Shown piece by piece: positions 34,353 to 42,799 of a DNA stretch of 64,000 nt (position 1 is the stretch's first letter; the number at the start of each line of letters is the position of its first letter). The stretch is from the NCBI GenBank assembly GCA_964473555.1, contig CAYYPL010000001.1:248001-312000 (forward strand). The letters are read 5' to 3'. The DNA comes from UBA11400 sp964473555. GTDB taxonomy: Bacteria; Bacteroidota; Rhodothermia; Balneolales; HLUCCA01. The position numbers and the translations under genes are program-made. Below the pieces are notes generated by a model, which saw only the letters and a list, made by a program, of their open reading frames with translations, did no database searches and was not told where the DNA came from.

Positions 34353-35750
34353 ATGAGCGAATTCAGAGTAGAAAAAGACTCCATGGGAGAGGTCAGGGTA
34401 CCTGCTGGAGCCTATTATGCTGCACAAACGCAACGTGCAGTCGAAAACTTTCCTATTTCAGGCATCCGTTTTGGACGATCATTCATCAAAGCAATCGGTT
34501 ATATCAAATCTGCCGCTGCCAAAGTGAATGCCGACCTGGGTCTCCTGGATAAAAACGTAGCATTATACATACAAAAAGCTTCTCAGGAAGTTATCGATGG
34601 TAAACTTGACGATCACTTTCCGATTGACATCTTTCAGACAGGGTCTGGCACTTCTACAAATATGAACGCAAACGAAGTTATAGCCAGTAGAGGTAATGAA
34701 ATTGCACAATCTGAAAGTGTTGATGTCAAAATCCATCCGAATGATCACGTCAATTTCGGTCAAAGTTCTAATGATGCGATACCAACCGCTATTAGGATTG
34801 CAGCTGTACTTGAAGTAGTCCATTCTCTGGTACCTTCTCTGAACTACCTGAAGGATGCATTCGACGCTAAGGCTAATGAGTATGGGGATGTGGTAAAAAC
34901 GGGACGAACACATCTTATGGATGCAATGCCGGTCACATTCAGACAGGTGTTTGGAGGATACGCTCGCCAGCTTACCCTTGGAATCGATCGCGTACAGACA
35001 GTCGTACCACGTGTTTGTGAATTGCCACAAGGTGGTACCGCAGTTGGAACCGGTATCAACACACATGCCGAGTTCGGATCCCGTTTCGCTGCTGAAATTT
35101 CATCCATGACAGGCGTACCATTCACTGAGGCTGTAGATCACTTCGAGGCTCAGGCAACCATTGATGCACCCGTTGAGCTCTCCGGACAACTCAAAACTGT
35201 AGCAGTCAGCTTGATGAAAATAGCTAACGACCTCCGCTGGATGAATTCTGGTCCTAAAAGCGGTTTGGCCGATATTCAGCTTGCAGCCCTGCAACCCGGT
35301 TCATCGATCATGCCAGGTAAGGTCAACCCAGTTGCTGAAGAAGCAACAACAATGGTCTGTGCACAAGTTATTGGTAATGATGCAACGATAACCATAGCCG
35401 GTCAAGCTGGAAACTTCGAGTTAAATGTGATGTTACCGGTCGCGGCTCACAACCTTCTGGAATCGATTAAAATCTTATCCAATGTGAGTCGGAATCTTGC
35501 TGACAAATCTGTAAAAGCTATAATCGTGAATACCGAAAGGATGCGAGAACAGTTAGATAAAAATCCAATATTAGTAACTGCTCTCAACCCAATTATTGGA
35601 TATGATCTTGCAGCACAAATCGCTAAAAGGGCCTACAAAGAAGACAGATCACTCAAAGAGGTTGCTTTAGAAATGACCAATCTTTCGGCAGAAGAATTGG
35701 ATAAAGCACTGGATCCAATAGTCATGACACGGGGTGGATTTACAGAATAA
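34353..35750 (+). CDS. fumC: Fumarate hydratase, class II
   Basis: This TCA-cycle enzyme interconverts fumarate and L-malate and is iron-independent. The start at 34353 gives MSEFRVEKDSMGEVRVPAGAY and 465 residues, the normal FumC length; the longer frame from 34293 runs through a terminator. It has TGSGTSTNMNANEV, NFGQSSNDAIPTA, KTGRTHLMDAMPV and the signature loop GSSIMPGKVNP. A strong bidirectional terminator follows. The signature loop is shared with aspartase and argininosuccinate lyase, but the overall pattern fits FumC. Confidence 0.96.
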   Translation: MSEFRVEKDSMGEVRVPAGAYYAAQTQRAVENFPISGIRFGRSFIKAIGYIKSAAAKVNADLGLLDKNVALYIQKASQEVIDGKLDDHFPIDIFQTGSGTSTNMNANEVIASRGNEIAQSESVDVKIHPNDHVNFGQSSNDAIPTAIRIAAVLEVVHSLVPSLNYLKDAFDAKANEYGDVVKTGRTHLMDAMPVTFRQVFGGYARQLTLGIDRVQTVVPRVCELPQGGTAVGTGINTHAEFGSRFAAEISSMTGVPFTEAVDHFEAQATIDAPVELSGQLKTVAVSLMKIANDLRWMNSGPKSGLADIQLAALQPGSSIMPGKVNPVAEEATTMVCAQVIGNDATITIAGQAGNFELNVMLPVAAHNLLESIKILSNVSRNLADKSVKAIIVNTERMREQLDKNPILVTALNPIIGYDLAAQIAKRAYKEDRSLKEVALEMTNLSAEELDKALDPIVMTRGGFTE

Positions 35751-35776
35751 TCCTGACTAAGTAAAAGTAGACCAAG

Positions 35777-35811
35777 AAAAAGGGTCTCTAGTAGTCTGGA
35801 GACCCTTTTTT
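35777..35811. terminator. Bidirectional terminator between fumC and ctaB
   Basis: AAAAAGGGTCTC - 10 nt - GAGACCCTTTTT, a perfect 12-bp stem ending in a T-run on both strands, between convergent genes. Confidence 0.9.
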
Positions 35812-35845
35812 AGTGTTACCATGATGAGAGCTTTTATGAGAGCTA

Positions 35846-36751
35846 TTAGAAAAAGAGTTTGTCGATGAGTACTAGTATCCAGACCACTGGAAGATAGAAT
35901 ATCGATGCAAACATGAGCTTTTTAGCGGATTCCTTTGTTCTGGACAAATAAAATTTATATCCCATGTACAAAAACCAAAGGGTTACAACTAGACTTGGAA
36001 TAAGATAAAGCAATCCATTATATCCCATAAGAAATAGGGTAAAAACGGTTGGAATGAGTAAAGCTAAACAGATTAGATTATAAATGGATGTTTTTAAACC
36101 TGTTTCATCAAATTCAGGGAGCATTCGGAATCCAGCTCGTGAATAATCATCATTGCAAAGCCAGGCAATTGACAAAACGTGCGGTATTTGCCAAAAAAAT
36201 ACAATGGCAAAAAGAATCCACAGACCCGGGTCGGCGATAGTACCAGTTGCAGCAGCCCATCCACCAACTGGAGGAAGAGCACCGGCTACAGATCCAATGG
36301 GTACATTCCAGAATGATCGTTGTTTTAATGGGGTGTAGAGTACCAGATAAATAAATGAAGTGGCAAGCGATACAAGTCCGGCTAGAGGATTTACGGTTAT
36401 GATCAGATAGAGTAGTCCTACGAAAATCAACGACAAAGAGAAAATTCTAGCATTTGAATCAGGTACTCTTTCCATAGGAAGCGGTCGTTTGCTGGTACGA
36501 AGCATCAACTTGTCGAGATTGCGTTCCATATATTGATTATGAGCCGCAGTTCCGGATGCAATCAGATAAGTGCCTAACAAAGCATTGGTCAGCGCAACAA
36601 AGTCAATACCTGTAGATGAAGCAAGTAGGAATCCAACAGTCATACTTGACAATACCATAAAAGTAATACCAGGTTTTGTCAACTCATAATAAGCTAATAC
36701 TATTTCTCGTAACGAGGTGGTGGTATCCGATCTTTCAACCAATTCTTTCAT
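35846..36751 (-). CDS. ctaB: Protoheme IX farnesyltransferase (heme O synthase)
   Basis: This inner-membrane UbiA-family prenyltransferase adds a farnesyl group to heme B, giving heme O for the oxidase encoded nearby. At 301 residues it has about eight to nine transmembrane segments. The Asp-rich prenyl-diphosphate-binding region is AHNQYMERNLDKLMLRTSKRP, with the second motif in LCNDDYSRAGFRMLPEFDE. It is divergent from ctaA, with 171 bp between them, so heme A synthesis genes flank one control region. Confidence 0.95.
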   Translation of the reverse strand: MKELVERSDTTTSLREIVLAYYELTKPGITFMVLSSMTVGFLLASSTGIDFVALTNALLGTYLIASGTAAHNQYMERNLDKLMLRTSKRPLPMERVPDSNARIFSLSLIFVGLLYLIITVNPLAGLVSLATSFIYLVLYTPLKQRSFWNVPIGSVAGALPPVGGWAAATGTIADPGLWILFAIVFFWQIPHVLSIAWLCNDDYSRAGFRMLPEFDETGLKTSIYNLICLALLIPTVFTLFLMGYNGLLYLIPSLVVTLWFLYMGYKFYLSRTKESAKKLMFASIFYLPVVWILVLIDKLFF

Positions 36752-36922
36752 GAAATACTTTCAAAATACGTACAGTAATAGTTCCGAGAAGTTCATCTGA
36801 GATGCTTCTAAGTTAAGAAAATTTTAACTTGAAGACACTTTTGGTCCTAATATTTAAACGATCGAATTTCCAGTAAATAACGTTATCAGTGCTATAAAAA
36901 TTCAAATTCTACCAGATTATTT
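36752..36922. promoter_or_regulatory. Divergent control region of ctaB and ctaA with an inverted repeat
   Basis: AAGTTAA (36810-36816) - 7 nt - TTAACTT (36824-36830) is a perfect 7-bp inverted repeat in the middle of the 171-bp divergent gap. It is a candidate operator for joint control of heme A synthesis. I see no clear TAnnTTTG box. Confidence 0.4.
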
Positions 36923-37849
36923 ATGAAGTTAAACAGATATCAGACCGTGGCGATAACCACCGTGTTTGCCACATTATTTTTGATCTTAGTCGGTGGATTG
37001 GTTCGTGCCTCGGGAGCCGGGTTAGGTTGTCCGGATTGGCCTAAATGCTATGGACTCTGGATTCCACCTATGTCTGTAGATACGCTACCATCCGAGTATC
37101 ATCCATCTGAATTTAATGCACTAAAAACATGGACTGAGTACGTAAACAGATTAATTGGGGTAGTGATTGGGTTGTTGATCACAGCTACTTTTTTGTTGTC
37201 CTTCAACTATCTGAAGAAGCGACCTGTCGTGACCATAGCTTCATTTCTAGCATTTATAGGAGTAATCTTTCAGGGATGGTTAGGAGGCCAAGTTGTCAGA
37301 TCTGGATTGCATGAGGGAATTATCACCTTACATATGATTATGGCAATGATTATTGTTGGCTTACTGATTTATGCATCATTCAAGGCTGTCGCTGGAGAAA
37401 TTAAGCTTCAAATCGATTCGGGACACAGAAAAACCCTGCTCATTGCAACAACGCTTCTGCTTGCGTTTACAATGGCACAGATGATACTTGGAACTCAGGT
37501 TAGAGAAGCCATAGATTTAATTTCAAGAGGAGTCGTATTTGTGCCACGAGAGGAATGGCTTTCTGGAGTAGGTTTGCTTGATGAGATCCATCGTTCTTTT
37601 TCCTGGACAGTACTCATCATAACATCATGGATGACTTGGTATATAAAAAAAGAATCTGTACTGGGTTATTTCTGTAAATTAAACCTGTGGATTTTTATCC
37701 TGATTATTTCCCAGATAGTTGTTGGAATCGTATTGGCTTACGCAGGAATGCCGGCAAGTTTCCAGGTTTTACATCTATTCGGATCTGCAGTGATGATATC
37801 ACTGATACTGCTTAAACTTTTCAGTCTCTCAGAGGCACAAACAGATTGA
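36923..37849 (+). CDS. ctaA: Heme A synthase (COX15/CtaA family)
   Basis: It oxidises the C8 methyl of heme O to a formyl group, making heme A. This 308-residue polytopic membrane protein has about eight transmembrane helices. It shows the family features RASGAGLGCPDWPKCYG, the E-x3-R motif in EYVNRLIG, and paired histidines near helix ends (GIITLHM, DEIHRSFSW, VLHLFGS). The CtaA extracellular cysteine pair seen in Bacillus is partly represented by CPDWPKC. It is convergent with the cox operon end. Confidence 0.94.
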   Translation: MKLNRYQTVAITTVFATLFLILVGGLVRASGAGLGCPDWPKCYGLWIPPMSVDTLPSEYHPSEFNALKTWTEYVNRLIGVVIGLLITATFLLSFNYLKKRPVVTIASFLAFIGVIFQGWLGGQVVRSGLHEGIITLHMIMAMIIVGLLIYASFKAVAGEIKLQIDSGHRKTLLIATTLLLAFTMAQMILGTQVREAIDLISRGVVFVPREEWLSGVGLLDEIHRSFSWTVLIITSWMTWYIKKESVLGYFCKLNLWIFILIISQIVVGIVLAYAGMPASFQVLHLFGSAVMISLILLKLFSLSEAQTD

Positions 37850-37891
37850 CACGTTTGTTTGCTGAGTTAAACACTCTACTGCTGCATAAAA

Positions 37892-37929
37892 TAAAAAAAG
37901 GGCACCATCTTTAGATAGCACCCTTTTTA
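37892..37929. terminator. Likely bidirectional terminator between ctaA and the cox operon end
   Basis: AAAAAAAGGG and CCCTTTTT flank an interrupted hairpin between the two convergent stop codons. The stem has internal mismatches, so strength is uncertain. Confidence 0.6.
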
Positions 37930-37946
37930 TTTTTATGATCTGAGAT

Positions 37947-38249
37947 CTAATAGATCCAAAATGGATCATCCCTGAACATGGTATCAAGCATTGTAATTCC
38001 TACCATGATGATAAAGAAGAGGAAGGAAAATAGTAGTGCTATCGTATTGATTTTTTTGTCCCAGTATAATCCCATGAAGAAGGCAGCTACAAATGTAGCT
38101 TTAACTACAGCGATTGCGATTGCAACGATTATATTAAATGGTTTGGGGATGTGAATGAAATAAACGGCAACGGTAAGTATAGTGAGTATGAGCAGTGCGA
38201 ATGCTGTACCCAATAAATACTTCATAGATATAATGTGATGTCCACTCAT
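37947..38249 (-). CDS. Cytochrome c oxidase subunit IV family protein
   Basis: This 100-residue inner-membrane protein has three hydrophobic segments (LLGTAFALLILTILTVAVYF; a central IIVAIAIAVVKATFVAAFFMGLYW; IALLFSFLFFIIMVGI). The central KATFVAAFFMGL motif is typical of the bacterial subunit IV/CyoD-like family that stabilises the oxidase. It is the last gene of the act-cox run, 13 bp after subunit III. Confidence 0.9.
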   Translation of the reverse strand: MSGHHIISMKYLLGTAFALLILTILTVAVYFIHIPKPFNIIVAIAIAVVKATFVAAFFMGLYWDKKINTIALLFSFLFFIIMVGITMLDTMFRDDPFWIY

Positions 38250-38262
38250 GATTACGTACCTC

Positions 38263-38916
38263 TTAATCGATTAGATATAATAGTGGGAACAAAAAGATCC
38301 AAATGATATCAACAAGGTGCCAATAGAGACCTGTAATTTCAATTGGAGTATAGTACTCTGCATTGTAGGCATTCTGACGGACTTTTATCAGCAGGTAAAC
38401 CATTAATCCAACACCAATAATCACGTGAATTCCGTGTAGGCCTGTCATCATGTAGTAGATACTAAAAAAGATGGCAGCTTTAGGGTGGTCAATACCATCA
38501 TACGTGTAGTATTCACCGGGAAAAATCCCCATATCAAATTTATGAGTATACTCAAAATATTTGATGACCATAAATGTCATTGCAAGTCCAATGGTTATCA
38601 ACAAATAGACAATAATGTTCCGCTGTTGATTTAGCTGAGCAGATCGAATAGCCAATGCCATCGTCAATGAACTACCAATCAGTACCAAAGTATTGACACC
38701 ACCCATTACGGTATCCAGTTCTTTTGCAGCGAGGAAGTATAAATCGGGGTTCCAGGCACGATAAATGATGTATGCAACAAATAGTCCACCAAAGAAGAGG
38801 ATTTCTGTGACCAAAAATACCCACATACCAAATTTTGCGGAGTCAAATTGTTGTTCTGAATCAACAAAGTGATGCGCAAGGTGACTTGCTGTTTGAGTTG
38901 AATGTGAATTAGCCAT
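38263..38916 (-). CDS. ctaE: Cytochrome c oxidase subunit III
   Basis: This 217-residue polytopic membrane protein is the non-metal core subunit of the heme-copper oxidase. It has about five transmembrane helices, the short bacterial form. Signatures are KFGMWVFLVTEILFFGGLF at helix 1 (a Glu in the membrane), TGLHGIHVIIGVGLM and GLYWHLVDIIWIFLFPLLYL at the C-terminus. It sits 42 bp after subunit I. Confidence 0.95.
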   Translation of the reverse strand: MANSHSTQTASHLAHHFVDSEQQFDSAKFGMWVFLVTEILFFGGLFVAYIIYRAWNPDLYFLAAKELDTVMGGVNTLVLIGSSLTMALAIRSAQLNQQRNIIVYLLITIGLAMTFMVIKYFEYTHKFDMGIFPGEYYTYDGIDHPKAAIFFSIYYMMTGLHGIHVIIGVGLMVYLLIKVRQNAYNAEYYTPIEITGLYWHLVDIIWIFLFPLLYLID

Positions 38917-38958
38917 GAATGCTTGTGTCTTTACCTTAGTTATCTGATTGTTTCGTTA

Positions 38959-40653
38959 TCAGGCTTTGTGCTCGTCATGTGCGTGATCTGAGCCCTCGAT
39001 TCCTAAACGGAACTCATTGATTGGTTTGTGATAATCATATGGACCATGCACGACAACAGGTGTGTAATCGAAATTATGATGTGTAGGCGGGGATGAGGTC
39101 ATCCACTCTAATGTCCTTGATCCCCATGGATTAGATGGCGCTTTTTCTTTGCTACGTAAAGAAATGACCAGGTAAATCGCAATGATGATAAATCCAACTC
39201 CAAGTATCCATGATCCAACGGTGGAATACTGATGGAGTGTCTGAAACTGCTCAACATAATTGTAATATCGTCTTGGCATACCCTGGCTACCCATAATAAA
39301 TTGTGGCAGGAAAGTCATGTTGAATCCGATAAAGAGAATGACTGCCGAAACTTTAGCCCAGAATTCATTGTACATTTTTCCTGTCATTTTCGGCCACCAG
39401 TAATGTAAACCTCCAAGGAATGCAAACACGGTTCCACCCATCATCACATAATGAAAGTGGGCAACCACATAGTAGGTGTCGTGCAGGTGAACGTTAACTG
39501 AAATCGCCCCTAGCATAATTCCGGTTACCCCTCCAATTGTAAAGAGGAACAAGAAAATCAGTGCATAAAGCATTGGCGTCTTCATCGATATTGAACCTTT
39601 ATACATAGTAGCTACCCAGTTCAAAATTTTAATTCCGGTGGGAATACCGACAAAGAAGGTGAGAAATGAAAACACCGCAGTCGATAATGCACTTTGTCCC
39701 GAGACAAACATGTGGTGTCCCCAAACAAGGAAACCAATAAACGCAATGGCTAGACTGGATAATGCAATGGCCCAATATCCAAAGATAGTTTTGCGAGAGA
39801 ATGTAGATATGAGTTCAGAAATGACTCCGAAAGCCGGTACAATCATGATGTAGACAGCAGGGTGGGAGTAGAACCAGAAAAAGTGCTGATAGAGTACAGG
39901 ATCACCACCAAGTGCAGGGTCGAAAATACCTACACCAAGGGTGCGCTCCATAATCAGTAATAATAGTGTGATAGCTAACACGGGCGTTGCAAGTACCTGA
40001 ATAATCGCGGTAGCATAGAGGCTCCACAGGAATAAGGGTAGTTTACCCCAGGTTTGCCCGGGAGCTCTCATTTTGTGGATGGTCACTATGAAGTTGACCC
40101 CGGTTAGGATAGACGAAAATCCGATGATGAAAACTCCAAAGGTCATAGATATGACTGCAGTACCCGTTGTTGTCGAATAGGGAGTATAAAAGGTCCAGCC
40201 GGTATCAATTCCGCCGTTTGCAATGGAATAGAGTGTGAATAGCGACCCAATTCCGTAGATCCAGAAACTCAGAAGGTTTAGTCTGGGGAAAGCAACGTCT
40301 TTAGCACCCAGCATGATTGGAAGGAAAATGTTACCCAGAGCAGCTGGTATGGATGGAATGATAAATAAGAACACCATCACAGCACCATGAAGGGTGAAAA
40401 TTCTGTTGTAGGTATCTGCATCCATAAATGTTCTGGCAGGTTCCCACAATTCAAGACGCAATGTTAACGCAAGGAATCCACCTACCGCGAAAAAAAATAC
40501 CACTGAGGCCAGGTACATCAACCCAATTCGCTTATGGTCGATTGTGAACAACCACGACTTGATACCTTTTTCAACATTTAAATAGTTCTTCGAAGGATTT
40601 TCATCGATATGAAACTCTTTAATTTTTACTTCTTTTGCAGCAGTAGTTGCCAT
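38959..40653 (-). CDS. ctaD: Cytochrome c oxidase subunit I (A2-type, caa3)
   Basis: This catalytic subunit reduces O2 at the heme a3-CuB centre and pumps protons. It has 564 residues and about 12-13 helices. Ligands visible are H89 (heme a), H264, H313 and H314 (CuB), H399 (heme a3) and H401 (heme a). The D-channel block reads Y262-S263-H264-P-A-V-Y268. The glutamate of A1-type enzymes is Ala266 and the Tyr-Ser pair of A2-type oxidases is present, as in Rhodothermus marinus caa3. Y268 would be the His-Tyr crosslink residue. Confidence 0.97.
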   Translation of the reverse strand: MATTAAKEVKIKEFHIDENPSKNYLNVEKGIKSWLFTIDHKRIGLMYLASVVFFFAVGGFLALTLRLELWEPARTFMDADTYNRIFTLHGAVMVFLFIIPSIPAALGNIFLPIMLGAKDVAFPRLNLLSFWIYGIGSLFTLYSIANGGIDTGWTFYTPYSTTTGTAVISMTFGVFIIGFSSILTGVNFIVTIHKMRAPGQTWGKLPLFLWSLYATAIIQVLATPVLAITLLLLIMERTLGVGIFDPALGGDPVLYQHFFWFYSHPAVYIMIVPAFGVISELISTFSRKTIFGYWAIALSSLAIAFIGFLVWGHHMFVSGQSALSTAVFSFLTFFVGIPTGIKILNWVATMYKGSISMKTPMLYALIFLFLFTIGGVTGIMLGAISVNVHLHDTYYVVAHFHYVMMGGTVFAFLGGLHYWWPKMTGKMYNEFWAKVSAVILFIGFNMTFLPQFIMGSQGMPRRYYNYVEQFQTLHQYSTVGSWILGVGFIIIAIYLVISLRSKEKAPSNPWGSRTLEWMTSSPPTHHNFDYTPVVVHGPYDYHKPINEFRLGIEGSDHAHDEHKA

Positions 40654-40655
40654 AA

Positions 40656-41603
40656 TTAATTCTGCTCCTTAATAAATTCGATTAATGCGTTGACTTGTTG
40701 GTCGTTAAGAATACCTTGATAGGAAATCATGACTGGGTTGTAGCCTACTACAATTTTGTTTCTCGGCTCGTAGATGGATTCTCGAAGATATTCTTCATCA
40801 GCAATGGCTGTTGTACCGTCTGTAAAATTCCTTTCCTTACCAAATAAACCAGCAAATGTGGGACCTATCATCGTGCTTCCATCCACAGAGTGGCATCCCA
40901 TACAACCTTGTTGCTGATACAACTGACGGCCTAGTTCTGCTAATGGAAGTTCTTTCTCAGATTCGGCTTTCGCATCTGTCAGCCAGACATCGAATTCGTT
41001 CGGTTCCATTGCGATGACTTTTGCCATCATGTCAGAGTGTCCAGATCCACAATACTCTGTACAAAAAACTACGGATTCGCCGGCGTTTTTTGTCTGGAAC
41101 CAGGCAGTAGTATAACGACCAGGCAACACATCCTGTTTGATCCTGAAGTCTGGAACAAAGAATGAGTGTATCACATCTCTTGATTGCATCATCAATTTTA
41201 CCGGTCTGCCGTTTGGAACATGCAGTTCGCCTGTTGTTTGAACACCATTAGGGTGAGTAAACTGCCAAAAAAATGAGTTGGCAGTCACGTAAACTACATA
41301 TGAGTTATCAGGTGCATTTCTCATTTCAACATAGCCTCTGAATCCCCAGAAAAACACGATCAGAATTAAAATCAGGGGAATAACGGTCCAGGTCACTTCA
41401 AGCGCAGTATTATGCTTGATCACCGGAGTTACGTCATCCTCAGACTTACGCTTGTACTTTATTGCGAAATAAATGATTGCAGCTGTGATGCCTAGCACCA
41501 ATATGACACTGGTCACATTTATGAATGTAAACAGCGCATCTACATCGCTGGCAACCGTTGAGTTGACAGGGGGAAGGATAAATCTATTAATAATCTCCAG
41601 CAT
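40656..41603 (-). CDS. ctaC: Cytochrome c oxidase subunit II with fused cytochrome c domain
   Basis: It accepts electrons and passes them through CuA to subunit I. The 315 residues comprise two transmembrane helices (~22-49, ~70-90), a cupredoxin domain with CuA ligands H146, C181, E183, C185, H189 and M192, and a C-terminal cytochrome c domain with CMGCH at 234-238. The fused heme c makes this a caa3-type oxidase. The domain probably takes electrons directly from alternative complex III or a small cytochrome c. It is spaced 2 bp from subunit I. Confidence 0.97.
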   Translation of the reverse strand: MLEIINRFILPPVNSTVASDVDALFTFINVTSVILVLGITAAIIYFAIKYKRKSEDDVTPVIKHNTALEVTWTVIPLILILIVFFWGFRGYVEMRNAPDNSYVVYVTANSFFWQFTHPNGVQTTGELHVPNGRPVKLMMQSRDVIHSFFVPDFRIKQDVLPGRYTTAWFQTKNAGESVVFCTEYCGSGHSDMMAKVIAMEPNEFDVWLTDAKAESEKELPLAELGRQLYQQQGCMGCHSVDGSTMIGPTFAGLFGKERNFTDGTTAIADEEYLRESIYEPRNKIVVGYNPVMISYQGILNDQQVNALIEFIKEQN

Positions 41604-41620
41604 GTTTTGTAATGCTAAAT

Positions 41621-42427
41621 TTAAACGTTAGTAGTTTTCGATGTGTTCTTTCTGAACCAGAGAAGTCCGAGGAATATACCGAGCCCAGTCAGTGTAAATA
41701 ATCCGCCTAGTTTCATAATGTTCACTGCATTTGCAACATAGGATCGACTGTCAGGATCGTAGGTATAGCAGTATAACACTACTTTATCCATAACCGTGCC
41801 AATTTTACCTTCTGCAGCATCAAAAAGAGCATTTCGGAGGCTAAGCTGAGGGTATTCGATTCCGTATAGATATCGGGTTATCTGCCCGTTTGGGCTTATA
41901 AACATAATTGCTGATCCATGAAGAAATTCCTGAGCTTCATCACTCCACTTAAACGTGAATCCAAGGGCCTCGGTCATGCGATTGATGTTCTGCTGATCTG
42001 TTGTTAAAAAATGCCATCCAGCTGCAGCTTCCGGTTTACCAAGAAGCCTGATATAACTTTCTTTTTTTTGCACAGCAAGTTCATACCCTTCGTTTGGGTC
42101 GATACTGAAGGTGAGTATTTCAAACTGATCCCCAACTTGCCAATTGAGATCTTTGAGTCCATCCGTAAGTCCATTGATGATTAGATTACATAACATTGGA
42201 CACTCGAAATAGATTGGTGTTATAATCAGGGGTTTCCCGCTTTTCAAGTAATGTGCTAATGTTACTTGTTCACCCATTTCGTTGATAAATACGACATCTG
42301 ATGGAATTGTATCACCCAATCGCTCTTCAATACCAACGTCTCTGAGTTCTGGTGGTAAATCAGAAAACTGAGCAAATGATTCTGGGACGAAAAAAAAGAA
42401 AAATGATATGTATGCTAGTATTCTCAA
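41621..42427 (-). CDS. SCO1/SenC family copper chaperone
   Basis: This membrane-anchored periplasmic thioredoxin-fold protein delivers copper to, or reduces, the CuA site of subunit II. It has 268 residues with a signal peptide (~1-19, ending ESFAQ). The Cu-binding C76-x3-C80 (CPMLC) and distal H170 (FLHGSAI) are present. Unusually for SCO proteins, a C-terminal transmembrane anchor follows (~238-260, then FRKNTSK), in addition to the N-terminal hydrophobic stretch. It is placed directly before coxII, as expected for a CuA assembly factor. Confidence 0.93.
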   Translation of the reverse strand: MRILAYISFFFFFVPESFAQFSDLPPELRDVGIEERLGDTIPSDVVFINEMGEQVTLAHYLKSGKPLIITPIYFECPMLCNLIINGLTDGLKDLNWQVGDQFEILTFSIDPNEGYELAVQKKESYIRLLGKPEAAAGWHFLTTDQQNINRMTEALGFTFKWSDEAQEFLHGSAIMFISPNGQITRYLYGIEYPQLSLRNALFDAAEGKIGTVMDKVVLYCYTYDPDSRSYVANAVNIMKLGGLFTLTGLGIFLGLLWFRKNTSKTTNV

Positions 42428-42428
42428 A

Positions 42429-42791
42429 TTAATTCTGATAATCCTGTACTACTAAACTAACCGCTGAATCCACTGGTACGCGATAGATTCCCGATTCAGC
42501 ATCAATTACACCGTAATTATTCAAGACGGCTGAGTCTTGTGCGTTGAGTGACTCCAATTGAAAATAAACGGCTGATTCAGCAGCTTGTTGTGTCTGCTTG
42601 AAAGTGAGATAATTGAAGTAGGTTATAGCAAAATAAATCAAAGCTACCACTAAGAGTATACCCGCAATAAACAATCCAAACAGGGTTTTGTAATTGAACG
42701 TATCAGGTGAGGCACCCAGTTGAACGGATTGTTTGTTTTCTTTGTCGGACAGAAACTCGTTAAGGTCTTTAGAACTTTTTGACATGGTCAT
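42429..42791 (-). CDS. Small membrane protein of the act-cox operon, unknown function
   Basis: This 120-residue protein has a hydrophilic N-terminus, one transmembrane helix (~37-59, LFGLFIAGILLVVALIYFAI) and a ~60-residue extracytoplasmic tail. The tail ends in NNYGVIDAESGIYRVPVDSAVSLVVQ. That tail resembles the short 'LxxYGxxDxxxGxxRIPIDxAMxLV' segment of small proteins I recall next to SCO genes in other cox/ACIII clusters. It begins 8 bp after actF and ends 1 bp before the SCO gene. It may be an assembly factor or an extra subunit. Confidence 0.85.
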   Translation of the reverse strand: MTMSKSSKDLNEFLSDKENKQSVQLGASPDTFNYKTLFGLFIAGILLVVALIYFAITYFNYLTFKQTQQAAESAVYFQLESLNAQDSAVLNNYGVIDAESGIYRVPVDSAVSLVVQDYQN

Positions 42792-42799
42792 GTGATATA

